Shown here: piece by piece, positions 27,435 through 35,933 of the stretch
Layout of the letters: each line of letters opens with the position of its first letter
Numbering within the stretch: position 1 is the stretch's first letter
Source: an uncultured Pelagibacteraceae bacterium
GTDB taxonomy: Bacteria; Pseudomonadota; Alphaproteobacteria; Pelagibacterales; Pelagibacteraceae
Length of the DNA stretch: 52,666 nt
Direction of reading: 5' to 3'
Assembly: GCA_902604175.1 (NCBI GenBank)
Contig: CACKXR010000006.1
Location: 1 to 52,666, forward strand
The notes under the pieces: generated by a model
Told to the model about the DNA's origin: nothing
The model's database searches: none
What the model saw: the letters and a program-made list of their open reading frames with translations, nothing else
Position numbers and translations under genes: made by a program

Positions 27435-27785
27435 ATGCCAAAAGACAAAAAAACTCTATTAAATTTCTGGGAAGATCAAATGAGACAATCTCATACCTCA
27501 AGTAACTATTTTTTCAGAAAATCACCTTCTCATTATCACATGATGTTATTAGTAATGTCTGCCTACAAAGAAAATAAAAAATTATCTGTTGAACAACTAA
27601 AAACTAAACTATTCAAAACATCGAGGCCAAAATCAGCTTTAATCATTAATGAAGCTTGCGAAAAAGGATTCTTTCATTTAGAGAAAACTTCAAAAGATCA
27701 AAGAATTAAGAATATTAAGCCAAGCGACTCTTTTATTAAGGAGTTCAATGAATATTTAACAACTCTTAAAAATATAAGCTATTAA
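27435..27785 (+). CDS. putative winged-helix transcriptional regulator, 116 aa
   Basis: Small soluble protein whose middle (about 36-105) reads like a MarR-type winged helix: HMMLLVMSAYKENKKLSVEQ, then a likely recognition helix KTSRPKSALIINEACEKGFF, then a wing with SKDQRIKNIKPSDSFIKEF. The Ser-x-Asp-x-Arg followed by a Pro-Thr/Ser helix cap is the part that most recalls MarR proteins. It starts 5 bases after tdm, so it is in the same transcript, and is the only regulator candidate I see in the methylated-amine island. Family assignment is from pattern only; the short N-terminus leaves little room for a full MarR dimer interface. Confidence 0.6.
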   Translation: MPKDKKTLLNFWEDQMRQSHTSSNYFFRKSPSHYHMMLLVMSAYKENKKLSVEQLKTKLFKTSRPKSALIINEACEKGFFHLEKTSKDQRIKNIKPSDSFIKEFNEYLTTLKNISY

Positions 27786-27806
27786 GCACTTATTTCGGGT
27801 AAATTT

Positions 27807-27833
27807 AAAGTGTATATTTTATATATATACTTT
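27807..27833 (+). terminator. possible weak terminator hairpin
   Basis: AAAGTGTATA at 27807-27816 can pair with TATATACTTT at 27824-27833 (one G-U) around a 7-base loop, with the last bases running into a T-run at 27831-27835. The stem is AT-rich and weak. It would end the tdm-regulator transcript ahead of the FAD oxidoreductase gene, which has 102 bases of upstream space for its own promoter. Confidence 0.35.
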
Positions 27834-27887
27834 TTAGTTCTAAAAATAATTATATCAATTATGATTTCGAAAAAATAAGATTTTAAT

Positions 27888-29213
27888 ATGTCATTACCCA
27901 CTAAAGCAAAAGTAGTAATTATCGGTGGTGGTATACATGGTTTGAGCACTGCTTGGAAACTATCAGAAACTTATAAAAATCCTGGAGATATTGTTGTTTT
28001 AGAAAAAAAAGACACTGCCGCTGGTGCTAGTGGAATTGCATGTGGTGTTGTAAGAAATAATTATTTTCAGCCAGCAATGAGGGAATTGATGGCTCATTCT
28101 GTTTCAGTTTGGGAAAGCGATCCTAAGGCTTTTAAATATAATTCAGTAGGATATTTACAAATTTCACCTGAGGTTATGCATAAAGATGTTGCAAGTATTT
28201 ATGAGCAACAAAAAGCTATAGGTTATGAGTCAAAATTTATTGAGGGTGAGAAAGATTGTATGAAATATATGAAAGGTATATTTGATGATTGGCAGGCTGA
28301 AGGTATTACTTCGGTTCTACACGAAAAAAAAGGTGGATATGCATTTAATAAGGACTCTATTAAAGCTCTAGAAAATAAATCTACAAGCAATGGTGTGCAG
28401 GTAATGAAAGGTGTTAAAGTAACAGGTTTTAAAAGAGGTAGTAATAGTAAAGCAGTTACTGGTGTTGAGACCAATAAAGGTACAATTGAATGTGAACAAG
28501 TAGTTGTTGGCGCAGGTCCATGGGCAAGAGATTTTTGGAATATGTTAGAGCTTCCTAAGATAGCAAAAATAAAAGGTAAAGATGGTAAGCTTCACGAAAC
28601 TGATATGTGGAAATATTGGATGCTTCAAGAAGGAGTGATCGGAGTTGAGCCTGATTTTTTAAGAACTAATGATGGTAAGCAACCACCTGTAGTTCACGTA
28701 GACTCAACAGCACCGTTATATTCAGATAAAACAAAAAAATTATTAACAGATAAAATTTGGGGAATTTATTATAAACCAGATATTGAAGGTTTAGGAGTTC
28801 AAGGAGGAACTTCTCCTTATATTGTAGATAAACATTTTGATGAAGTTAATGTAGATCCATATGGAATAGAGTCTCCTGAATACCAAACTACTGAGGCGTT
28901 TAATGAAATGTGGTGTTCGGCTCTAGCTCATTGTCAAAAAAGATTTGAGGGTAAATCTGACTTATATAGAAAAGGTCCATCAGGTGGACTTGGATGTATG
29001 ACACCAGACTCTTTCCCAATATTTGATAGATTTTTAGAAAATGTTTATATGATAGCAGATGCTAATCACGGCTATAAAATGATTGGTGTAGGAGAGCTTG
29101 TTGCAAAAGAAATTCTTGGTACTGAGAGTGATTTATTAAAACCGTTTAGATACAACCGTTACGAGAAGGGAGAACTTCACCCTACTTCGAACAGTCCGTT
29201 CCCTTGGAGTTAA
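27888..29213 (+). CDS. FAD-dependent amine/amino-acid oxidoreductase (DadA/SoxB-like), 441 aa
   Basis: FAD oxidoreductase of the DAO superfamily. The dinucleotide motif VVIIGGGIHGLSTAWKLS is near 9-26, the second FAD contact GAGPWARDFW near 205, and the C-terminal flavin block ADANHGYKMIGVGELVAKEI near 393. It is related to sarcosine, dimethylglycine and glycine oxidases but lacks the GcvT folate domain of dimethylglycine dehydrogenase. An insert around 220-300 (KGKDGKLHETDMWKYW and after) is unusual. Substrate is unknown; a secondary N-methyl amine is likely from context between tdm and glutamine synthetase. A direct dimethylamine or sarcosine role is inference. Confidence 0.8.
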   Translation: MSLPTKAKVVIIGGGIHGLSTAWKLSETYKNPGDIVVLEKKDTAAGASGIACGVVRNNYFQPAMRELMAHSVSVWESDPKAFKYNSVGYLQISPEVMHKDVASIYEQQKAIGYESKFIEGEKDCMKYMKGIFDDWQAEGITSVLHEKKGGYAFNKDSIKALENKSTSNGVQVMKGVKVTGFKRGSNSKAVTGVETNKGTIECEQVVVGAGPWARDFWNMLELPKIAKIKGKDGKLHETDMWKYWMLQEGVIGVEPDFLRTNDGKQPPVVHVDSTAPLYSDKTKKLLTDKIWGIYYKPDIEGLGVQGGTSPYIVDKHFDEVNVDPYGIESPEYQTTEAFNEMWCSALAHCQKRFEGKSDLYRKGPSGGLGCMTPDSFPIFDRFLENVYMIADANHGYKMIGVGELVAKEILGTESDLLKPFRYNRYEKGELHPTSNSPFPWS

Positions 29214-29283
29214 ACTTCAAGCCTAGACACAAATAAATTTTTCAGTTACGTTTTAGAAAATTTATAATTGATTAAGGGGAAAA

Positions 29284-30753
29284 ATGACTGATCTAGAAAA
29301 ACATGTAAACCAGCCAGGTAGAGCAAAATTAGTTAAAAATGTAAGAGAAAAAATTAACGAATTAGGAATTACATATATTTATTATCAATTTATCTCTGTT
29401 ACTGGAAGAGTCGTTGGAAAAGGTATACCTGCTGATCATTGGGAAAAGACTGCAGAAAAAGGCTTTCAATTAGTTTACGGAGCAACAGCAAACCTATTTT
29501 TAGATCGTCACAATAACTACATTGGATATGGACCTGAGGCAATGGAGTTGGTTGGAATTCCTGATCCAGAAACTTTTGTTCAATTACCGTGGGATAAAAG
29601 GGTTGGAAGAGTATTTGTTACTTGTTTTAGAAATAGAGAAGAAAGAAAAAATCCCGGAGGTCATTTAACGTCTGACTGTAGAGGAAATTTACGAATATTT
29701 GCTGATGAGTTTAAAAAAAAACATGGTCTTGAGTTAAGAGTAGGTACTGAACCAGAAATGATGTGGTTGACAAAAAATGAAGACGGCACACCTACAGGAA
29801 AAGGGTTTTCAAAACCTTTCTGCTACCACATTGATCAGTTTGAGTCTTTAAGACCTGTATTCATGAAAGTAATCGAATATGCTAAGGCTATGGGTCTTGA
29901 TATGATTCAAGGTGACCATGAAGATGCACCAGGTCAACTAGAGCTTAATTGGACATATGATAACGTTTTAAGAAATGCTGACAGGTTATCCACCTACAGG
30001 CAAATTTGTGCACAAGTTGCAAGAGAACATGGTTTAATAGCTTGCTTTATGACCAAACCGTTTATGGGAGTGTCAGCAAGTGGATGTCATACAAACATGT
30101 CTCTTTGGAAAGGTGGAAAGATAAAGGTTAATAAACTTGGAAATAAAAAATTACCAGGTGTAGAAGAAGTTTTTAGCTATGTAGAAGGTGGAACCAACAC
30201 TTTTATGCCAGATACTAAAGATATGCAGCTACCAGGAAAAGTAGGATTGCAATCAATTGCTGGAATTATGAAACATTTGCCTGCCTTGACTGCTTTAGGA
30301 TCTTCAACAGTAAATTCTTATCGAAGACTTTGGGACCAGGGATTTTGGGCACCTGTTTATGCTGATTGGGGTTACCAAAATAGAACTTGTGGTTTAAGAG
30401 TTTCTGCGCCTGGAAGATTTGAATATAGATCTGTAGACTCAATGCATAATCCTTACTTACTTGGAGCAGCATTATTAAAAGCTTGTGATGAAGGTATATC
30501 AAAAAAAATGAAGCCAGCCGCACCAGAGTCTAGAAACATTTACGAAGCACAAAAAGCTGGTAAAGATGTTAAGAAACTTCCTTTAAGTTTAGGAGAAGCT
30601 TTGGATAGATTGGCTGAGGATGATGTAATTAAATCTGCAATGCCAGATGAAATGTATAAAGTTTTCCATTGGTATAAAAATGACGAATGGGAAAGATTTT
30701 TAGGTGCAACAACTCAATGGGATCTGGATACTTATCTTGATTGTCTTCCATAG
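29284..30753 (+). CDS. glnT: glutamine synthetase family protein (GlnT-type), 489 aa
   Basis: Glutamine synthetase catalytic fold. Key blocks: the metal Glu region RVGTEPEMMWL near 154, GDHEDAPGQLELNWTYDN near 212-229, SASGCHTNMSLW near 263-275, and the ATP/glutamate-binding VNSYRRLWDQ and NRTCGLRVSAPGRFEYRS near 361-378. This sequence is closer in character to rhizobial-type GlnT than to GlnA. It precedes three split glutamate-synthase genes, the same partners as in glnT-glxBCD operons, so it may make glutamine or a gamma-glutamyl amide for them. The ribosome site AAGGGGA is good. A gamma-glutamylmethylamide synthetase role cannot be excluded. Confidence 0.85.
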   Translation: MTDLEKHVNQPGRAKLVKNVREKINELGITYIYYQFISVTGRVVGKGIPADHWEKTAEKGFQLVYGATANLFLDRHNNYIGYGPEAMELVGIPDPETFVQLPWDKRVGRVFVTCFRNREERKNPGGHLTSDCRGNLRIFADEFKKKHGLELRVGTEPEMMWLTKNEDGTPTGKGFSKPFCYHIDQFESLRPVFMKVIEYAKAMGLDMIQGDHEDAPGQLELNWTYDNVLRNADRLSTYRQICAQVAREHGLIACFMTKPFMGVSASGCHTNMSLWKGGKIKVNKLGNKKLPGVEEVFSYVEGGTNTFMPDTKDMQLPGKVGLQSIAGIMKHLPALTALGSSTVNSYRRLWDQGFWAPVYADWGYQNRTCGLRVSAPGRFEYRSVDSMHNPYLLGAALLKACDEGISKKMKPAAPESRNIYEAQKAGKDVKKLPLSLGEALDRLAEDDVIKSAMPDEMYKVFHWYKNDEWERFLGATTQWDLDTYLDCLP

Positions 30754-30778
30754 GTCATAAATAAAAGAAGGGTAAAAT

Positions 30779-31723
30779 ATGTGTGGTATAGCAGGTTTAA
30801 TTCATAGAGGTAAATCCTCAAATGTTGGAAGTGAACTCCAAGGTATGCTCCAAGCATTAAAACACAGAGGTGAAGACTCAACAGGTTATGCATTATACGG
30901 AGATACGGAAGGTAAAAATTTTATCATGCGTTTTAAAGTTGGAGAAAATGTTGGAGAAGGTAGTTCTTCAGTTATGGAAGATGTTTCTGTCTACGATGAA
31001 AGAAAAAAAATTGTTGATCAAACTTTAGCCGAGATGGGTGCAAAAATTGTCAAAGAAGAAAGAACTCTCCCTTACTCATTAAGGTATGAGATTGATTTTG
31101 AAACAAAAGATTTATTAGATTTTTCTCAAAGAATTGAAAGTATCCCTGGGGTTGAAATATTATCAATGGGAAAATCTTTAGAAGTAATTAAAGACTTGGG
31201 AAACGCAAAAATGGTATGTGAAAGATATAGTTTAGATAAACTTGTTGGAACACATGCTATTGGCCATGCAAGAATGGCAACAGAGTCCGGTGTAGATATT
31301 AAATCAGCTCACCCATTCTGGGGTTATCCTTTTAGTGATGTATCAGTTGTGCATAACGGACAACTTACAAATTATTGGAACAACAGAAGAGTTCTTGAGA
31401 ATAAAGGAATGAGATTTATGTCAGAATGTGACTCAGAATTGATTGCGGTTTATATAGCACAAAAAATGAGAGAAGGAGCAAGCCTTGAAGAGGGAATGAA
31501 AGACTCTCTATCAGGGCTTGATGGTGTTTTTACTTATTTTGTAGCAACCAAAAACTCTTTAGGCATGGCAAAAGATACAATGGCAGCAAAACCATTAGTG
31601 CTTTATGAGTCAGATGATTTAGTTGCAATGGGATCAGAAGAGATAGCGATAAGATCTGTATTACCACATGAAATTGACACTTATGATCCTTTTGATGGAG
31701 AGGTAAAAGTATGGCAAATATAA
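30779..31723 (+). CDS. mgsA: class II glutamine amidotransferase subunit (MgsA/GlxB-like)
   Basis: Ntn-hydrolase amidotransferase. Cys2 directly follows the initiator Met (MCGIAGLIHRG) and should be the free N-terminal nucleophile. Other family parts are KHRGEDSTGYALY near 29, GHARMATES near 160, and VVHNGQLTNYWNNRR near 186. It corresponds to the first domain of a normal glutamate synthase large subunit, encoded here as a separate protein of 314 residues. The downstream gene overlaps by 13 bases, and the GXGXG and FMN domains follow, giving the split N-methylglutamate-synthase (MgsABC) or GlxBCD layout. Substrate may be gamma-glutamylmethylamide or glutamine. Confidence 0.82.
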   Translation: MCGIAGLIHRGKSSNVGSELQGMLQALKHRGEDSTGYALYGDTEGKNFIMRFKVGENVGEGSSSVMEDVSVYDERKKIVDQTLAEMGAKIVKEERTLPYSLRYEIDFETKDLLDFSQRIESIPGVEILSMGKSLEVIKDLGNAKMVCERYSLDKLVGTHAIGHARMATESGVDIKSAHPFWGYPFSDVSVVHNGQLTNYWNNRRVLENKGMRFMSECDSELIAVYIAQKMREGASLEEGMKDSLSGLDGVFTYFVATKNSLGMAKDTMAAKPLVLYESDDLVAMGSEEIAIRSVLPHEIDTYDPFDGEVKVWQI

Positions 31724-32565
31724 AAACTATCAATAAAAAGTCCAAAGCCCAATCAATGGGTATGCATACTGAGGTTCTTACAGGAAGAACTCAGCAAAAG
31801 TTTTTTAATCCAGATGAGGCTGAAAACTTTTATTACTTTGGAACATACGATGTTGATTTTAATAAAAGAACAGACTTAGATGTAATGAATATGTCTGCGC
31901 CTGAAGCTAATAAGGAAATAGATAACCTGATGAGCCAAGGATATGGAACAATTGTAATTAAAAATCCACAAGGGAAACATAGTTTAGGTGTGGGTATTTT
32001 AAATAAACTAAACTTAATTTTTGAGGGTAGTTTAGGATATTTTGGAATGGGATCTTGTGATGGTCCAATCGTGAGAATTAATGGAAGAGTTGGTTGGTCA
32101 TGTGCGGAAAATTTGATGGCTGGAAAAGTTGTTATTGAAAAAAATGCAGGATCTTGTTTTGGAGCTGCTATTAGAGGTGGAGATTTAATTTGTAAGGGTA
32201 GTGTTGGTGCAAGAACCGGCATAGATATGAAAGGTGGCACTATTATTATCGGAGGTGATGCTGGTGCATTTACAGGCTTTATGATGCAAAGAGGTCGAAT
32301 AATAATTCTTGGAGATGTTGGAATAAATTTAGGAGACTCTATGTATGATGGGACAATTTTCGTAGGTGGAGAAATTGGATCTTATGGTAGTGATGCTGTA
32401 GATTCAGAATTAACACTTAGTGACCAAGATTGGTTAAGAAGAAAACTCAAGGTTGCAGAAATAGGTGAGGATTTTGATGTTAGTAAAATGAAAAAAATTG
32501 TAGCTGGTAAAAAACTTTGGAATTATGACAATTTAGAACCTACAGAGAAGAAGGGAGCAATTTAA
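31711..32565 (+). CDS. mgsB: GXGXG-domain subunit (MgsB/GlxC-like)
   Basis: Right-handed beta-helix domain made of repeats around Gly-x-Gly-x-Gly, as in the C-terminal part of glutamate synthase: VIEKNAGSCFGAAIRGGDLI, CKGSVGARTGIDMKGGTIII and GGDAGAFTGFMMQRGRIIIL follow each other at about 140-205. The domain has a structural role, contacting the amidotransferase and FMN subunits. The length of 284 fits. It overlaps mgsA by 13 bases and shares one base with mgsC, so the three are strongly coupled and presumably made in equal amounts. Confidence 0.85.
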   Translation: MANIKTINKKSKAQSMGMHTEVLTGRTQQKFFNPDEAENFYYFGTYDVDFNKRTDLDVMNMSAPEANKEIDNLMSQGYGTIVIKNPQGKHSLGVGILNKLNLIFEGSLGYFGMGSCDGPIVRINGRVGWSCAENLMAGKVVIEKNAGSCFGAAIRGGDLICKGSVGARTGIDMKGGTIIIGGDAGAFTGFMMQRGRIIILGDVGINLGDSMYDGTIFVGGEIGSYGSDAVDSELTLSDQDWLRRKLKVAEIGEDFDVSKMKKIVAGKKLWNYDNLEPTEKKGAI

Positions 32566-33977
32566 TGCCTAAGAAAAAAACTAAAAAAGTTAAAAAGAAC
32601 GGAAAAGGTGTTGGTGGAAAAGCTGATGTCCATGCGCATGAAGAAGGAAAAAGAAATAAAAGTTTATTAGGACATAACGCAATTTTTACTCCTGAAGTAA
32701 TAGACGACATTCATATAAAAGCTCAGTTAGGAAGATACAGAATGCGTGGAATGGCATTGATGAAAAAAATTCCAACATTCGATGATTTAGTTTTTCTACC
32801 AGGAACATTGACTAGATTTGTAATAGAAGGTTACAGAGAAAAATGTGAGACTAAAACAGTTATTGGTCCAAGATGTGAAAACCCAATTGAATTAGATATT
32901 CCAGTTTATATTACAGGAATGAGTTTTGGTGCACTTTCTTATGAAGCAAAAACTGCTTTAGCAAGAGGAGCAACTATGGCTGGTAGTGCTACCTGCTCAG
33001 GTGAAGGTGGAATGATACCAGATGAAAGAAGATATTCAGAAAAATGGTACTATCAATGTATTCAATCAAGATATGGATTTAATCCTCACCATGCACAATT
33101 AGCTGATGGGATAGAAGTTTTTATTGGACAAGGTCAAAAAGTTGGAATGGGTGGTCACCTTATGGGGCAGAAAGTAACAGACCAAGTTGCTGAAATGAGA
33201 TCATTACCCTCTGGTATTGACCAAAGATCTCCTGCAAGACATCCTGACTGGTTAGGTCCGGATGATTTAGCTTTGAAGGTTGAAGAATTAAGACAACTCA
33301 CAAAAAATAAAGTTCCAATTCAATTAAAATTAGGAGCTTCAAAAGTTTATGATGATGTGCGTATGGCTGCAAAATGTGACCCTGACTCAATTTATTTAGA
33401 TGGAATGGAAGGATCTACTGGAGCTGGCCCACATATCGCTGCTGCAAACACTGGAATACCTGGAATTGCTGCTATTAGAGAAGCAAGAAGAGCAATCGAT
33501 GATGTTGGCAAAACTGGGAAAGTTACTCTGATTTATGCAGGTGGTGTAAGAGATGGTGCAGATATGGCTAAAGCTTTGGCTCTTGGAGCTGATGCGATTG
33601 CTATTGGTACTGGATCAATGATTGCACTAAATTGCAACAAAGACATACCTGAAGCTAATTTTGAAAAGGAAATTGGTGTAAAAGCCGGAGAATGCTACCA
33701 CTGTCACACAGGTCGTTGCCCAGTTGGAGTTGCTACGCAAGATCCAAAACTAAGAGCAAGATTAAATCCTGATGATGCTGCTTTGAGAGTTTATAATTAT
33801 TTGCATTCAATGACACTAGAGGCTCAATTATTAGCTAGAGCTTGTGGTAAAACAAATATTCACTCACTAGAGCCAGAAGATTTAGCTGCTCTAACATCTG
33901 AGGCATCTGCTTTGGCAAAAGTTCCTTTAGCTGGAACTAATTATACAGTTGGAGTTGACAATTATCATAAAATTTAA
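32565..33977 (+). CDS. mgsC: FMN-binding glutamate-synthase-type subunit (MgsC/GlxD-like)
   Basis: Catalytic FMN and iron-sulfur domain of a split glutamate synthase. Family blocks: TGMSFGALSYEAKTALARGA near 113, KLGASKVYDDVRMAAKCDPD near 256, and YLDGMEGSTGAGPHIAA near 277. The cluster motif CYHCHTGRCPVGVAT (C-x2-C-x4-C) near 376 should hold a 3Fe-4S centre. The first 28 residues are an unusual lysine-rich extension (MPKKKTKKVKKNGKG). In the Mgs version the enzyme makes N-methylglutamate from methylamine-derived gamma-glutamylmethylamide. Distinguishing this from GlxD needs a tree. Confidence 0.87.
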   Translation: MPKKKTKKVKKNGKGVGGKADVHAHEEGKRNKSLLGHNAIFTPEVIDDIHIKAQLGRYRMRGMALMKKIPTFDDLVFLPGTLTRFVIEGYREKCETKTVIGPRCENPIELDIPVYITGMSFGALSYEAKTALARGATMAGSATCSGEGGMIPDERRYSEKWYYQCIQSRYGFNPHHAQLADGIEVFIGQGQKVGMGGHLMGQKVTDQVAEMRSLPSGIDQRSPARHPDWLGPDDLALKVEELRQLTKNKVPIQLKLGASKVYDDVRMAAKCDPDSIYLDGMEGSTGAGPHIAAANTGIPGIAAIREARRAIDDVGKTGKVTLIYAGGVRDGADMAKALALGADAIAIGTGSMIALNCNKDIPEANFEKEIGVKAGECYHCHTGRCPVGVATQDPKLRARLNPDDAALRVYNYLHSMTLEAQLLARACGKTNIHSLEPEDLAALTSEASALAKVPLAGTNYTVGVDNYHKI

Positions 33978-33985
33978 GTGTAAAT

Positions 33986-34396
33986 ATGGCTAAGAAAAAA
34001 GTAAAAAAAACATCAAAAAAAAAACAAGTAGTTGGTCAGTTAGGTAAGAAAAGAGAAACTGCAAGAGAAAAGATGATTGGCCAAACAATTGGTTATCGAT
34101 ATGACGTTAATCTTTTGCCTGATTATTCAAAGATTACTCCTTTTTTAAGAAAATATATTGAAGCTATGGGATGGGATGATTTAAATTGGTTAGAGGATGT
34201 TCATATGGGTTATGAAGATGATCGACCTGCTGTATTTTGTAGGAATGCTAATGGATGGGTTACTATCCCAAAATCTATTAAACTACCTAATAACCAACAA
34301 GATCGAGATATGATAGCAAGAGAGCTCTTAGTTAAGTTTCAAATGTCTCCTAAACATCCGCTAGTTGATCTTAAAAAAGCTTATTTAAAATTTTAA
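33986..34396 (+). CDS. conserved-looking protein with lysine-rich N-terminus, 136 aa
   Basis: Not recognised. It begins with a very basic segment (MAKKKVKKTSKKK) resembling the lysine-rich start of the preceding mgsC product, then a compact acidic/aromatic domain (about 45-136) with WDDLNWLEDVHMGYEDDRP, a single Cys (VFCRNANGWVTIPKS) and a helical end. No signal peptide or membrane helix. It starts 8 bases after mgsC, so it is the last gene of the glnT-mgsABC unit. A role as an accessory or assembly factor for the FMN subunit is only a suggestion from position. Confidence 0.7.
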   Translation: MAKKKVKKTSKKKQVVGQLGKKRETAREKMIGQTIGYRYDVNLLPDYSKITPFLRKYIEAMGWDDLNWLEDVHMGYEDDRPAVFCRNANGWVTIPKSIKLPNNQQDRDMIARELLVKFQMSPKHPLVDLKKAYLKF

Positions 34397-34402
34397 TATC
34401 AC

Positions 34403-34420
34403 AATCAAGAGTTGATTTTA
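34403..34420 (+). terminator. possible weak terminator hairpin
   Basis: AATCAA (34403-34408) and TTGATT (34412-34417) form a 6-bp hairpin with a GAG loop, followed by TTATTTT. It lies just after the stop of the 136-residue gene. The stem is short, so this is a weak candidate for the end of the glnT-mgs transcript. The remaining 100 bases before amt show no promoter I can defend, only a GGGGG ribosome site next to the amt start. Confidence 0.3.
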
Positions 34421-34521
34421 TTTTAAAATCTATTGTCCATATTAGGTTTTTTAAATATTGTTTTATTTGTAACACATTCAAAAATTTCATAAGATTTCGT
34501 AAACAAATATGGGGGTAAAAA

Positions 34522-35922
34522 ATGACTGATCAGTTAGGTGCTCTTACAACTATATTTACAGAATTTTACTACTGGGTAACAGTAGTACTGATGTTTTTAA
34601 TTCACGTCGGTTTCTGTATGTACGAAGTTGGAGCATCAAGATACAAACACCACCAACATACCTTAATGAAAAACACAATGCTTATACCTTTGGTAACAGT
34701 AACATGGTTTTTATTTGGGTGGTGGATTTATTGGGCTTTTCCAACAGGACCTGGACTAGCTCCGTCAATAATGACAGAAAGCACTGGACTCGTTTTAAGT
34801 GGAGGATTTGGAGGAAATGATCTTGCTAATCCAACTAATGCTCTTATGGCAGTAAATCTAAACGACCATATTATGGGTGTTTTCTGGGCAGCGTTCTTAT
34901 TATTTTCATGGACTGCTGCATCTATCGTTTCTGGGGCTATCATTGAAAGGATAACAACTTTTGCATTTGGAGTTTTAGCAATTGCGATTGGATCTGTTTT
35001 CTGGTCGATAGATGCTTCATGGGGATGGCACTTTGACGGGTGGATGTTAAAACTTTTAGGATATCATGATGCTTATGCATCAGGTGTTATTCATGCTATA
35101 GCAGGTGGATTTGCACTGGGTGTTTTAATGGTTCTAGGACCAAGAATTGGAAAGTTTTCATCAAGTGGTGAACCAAGAAACATAGGACCTAGAAATCCTT
35201 GGCTGGTTACTATTGGATTATTTCTAATTTATACTGGTTTCTGGGGATTTTATGCAGCATGTAATGTTCCAATTTATGACCTTGGGCCAGAGTATGGAAT
35301 GGAAGGAGTAACATTCTGGACTGCAACTAACATCTATTTAACGCCTACTACATTAAGTGGAATAACTATGAACTTCTTAATGTCGTTATCAGGTGGATTG
35401 TTAGCTGGATATGTTATTGCAAAAGGTGATCCTTTCTGGACTTACTCAAGTGGACTAGCAGGTATAATATGTGCATCAGCTGGAAATGACTTATATCATC
35501 CAATACAAGCTTTAATTATTGGTATGATTGGTGTTGTGATTTCCTACAAACTTCATTATTGGGTTGAACGAAAGTTCAAAATTGATGATGCAGTTGGGGC
35601 AGTAGCTGTACATGGTTATGCTGGCTTTATTGGTCTTGTAATCTGTGGCTTTGTTTTAAATGGTTATCCTTCATCTGGTTATAGCGTTGGAGCTATGTTT
35701 GATGGATCAACCTATGCAACAATTAATCCATTGGGTCAATTCATAGGAGCAATAATAATGTTCGTAGTTCTTGGGCTTATACCAGGATATATAATTGCTA
35801 GAGTTCTTAACGGAATGGGTAAATTGAGAATCCCTCGTGAAGTTGAGATAGCAGGACTAGACTATGAAATGATGGAGACTGCAAAAGATGATGAAAAAGC
35901 AGTCGCATCGGCAACCAGGTAA
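34522..35922 (+). CDS. amt: ammonium / methylammonium transporter (Amt family, divergent), 466 aa
   Basis: Inner-membrane Amt/MEP/Rh channel with about 11 helices. The twin pore histidines are visible in ASGVIHAIAGGF near 195 and VAVHGYAGFIG near 368, and the Phe gate residue lies in LLFSWTAASIVSGA near 131. The usual GWFGFNAGS stretch is changed to GFWGFYAACN, so the Ser that helps recruit ammonium is replaced by Cys. It is flanked by glutamine-synthetase-type genes of the methylamine island, so methylammonium uptake is possible. A one-helix protein with an excellent ribosome site follows 11 bases later. No signal peptide. Confidence 0.88.
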   Translation: MTDQLGALTTIFTEFYYWVTVVLMFLIHVGFCMYEVGASRYKHHQHTLMKNTMLIPLVTVTWFLFGWWIYWAFPTGPGLAPSIMTESTGLVLSGGFGGNDLANPTNALMAVNLNDHIMGVFWAAFLLFSWTAASIVSGAIIERITTFAFGVLAIAIGSVFWSIDASWGWHFDGWMLKLLGYHDAYASGVIHAIAGGFALGVLMVLGPRIGKFSSSGEPRNIGPRNPWLVTIGLFLIYTGFWGFYAACNVPIYDLGPEYGMEGVTFWTATNIYLTPTTLSGITMNFLMSLSGGLLAGYVIAKGDPFWTYSSGLAGIICASAGNDLYHPIQALIIGMIGVVISYKLHYWVERKFKIDDAVGAVAVHGYAGFIGLVICGFVLNGYPSSGYSVGAMFDGSTYATINPLGQFIGAIIMFVVLGLIPGYIIARVLNGMGKLRIPREVEIAGLDYEMMETAKDDEKAVASATR

Positions 35923-35933
35923 AGGAGAAAAAT

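Noticed and set aside
30266-30523. 85-residue minus-strand frame inside the 489-aa synthetase gene
   Set aside because: Antisense shadow with no start signal or family features.
31833-32240. 135-residue minus-strand frame
   Set aside because: Antisense shadow of the GXGXG repeats of mgsB; Pro-rich composition from complement of Gly codons.
34397-34521. Structured RNA element upstream of amt
   Set aside because: Only a 6-bp AT-rich hairpin is visible, and nothing resembling a known nitrogen-linked RNA motif.
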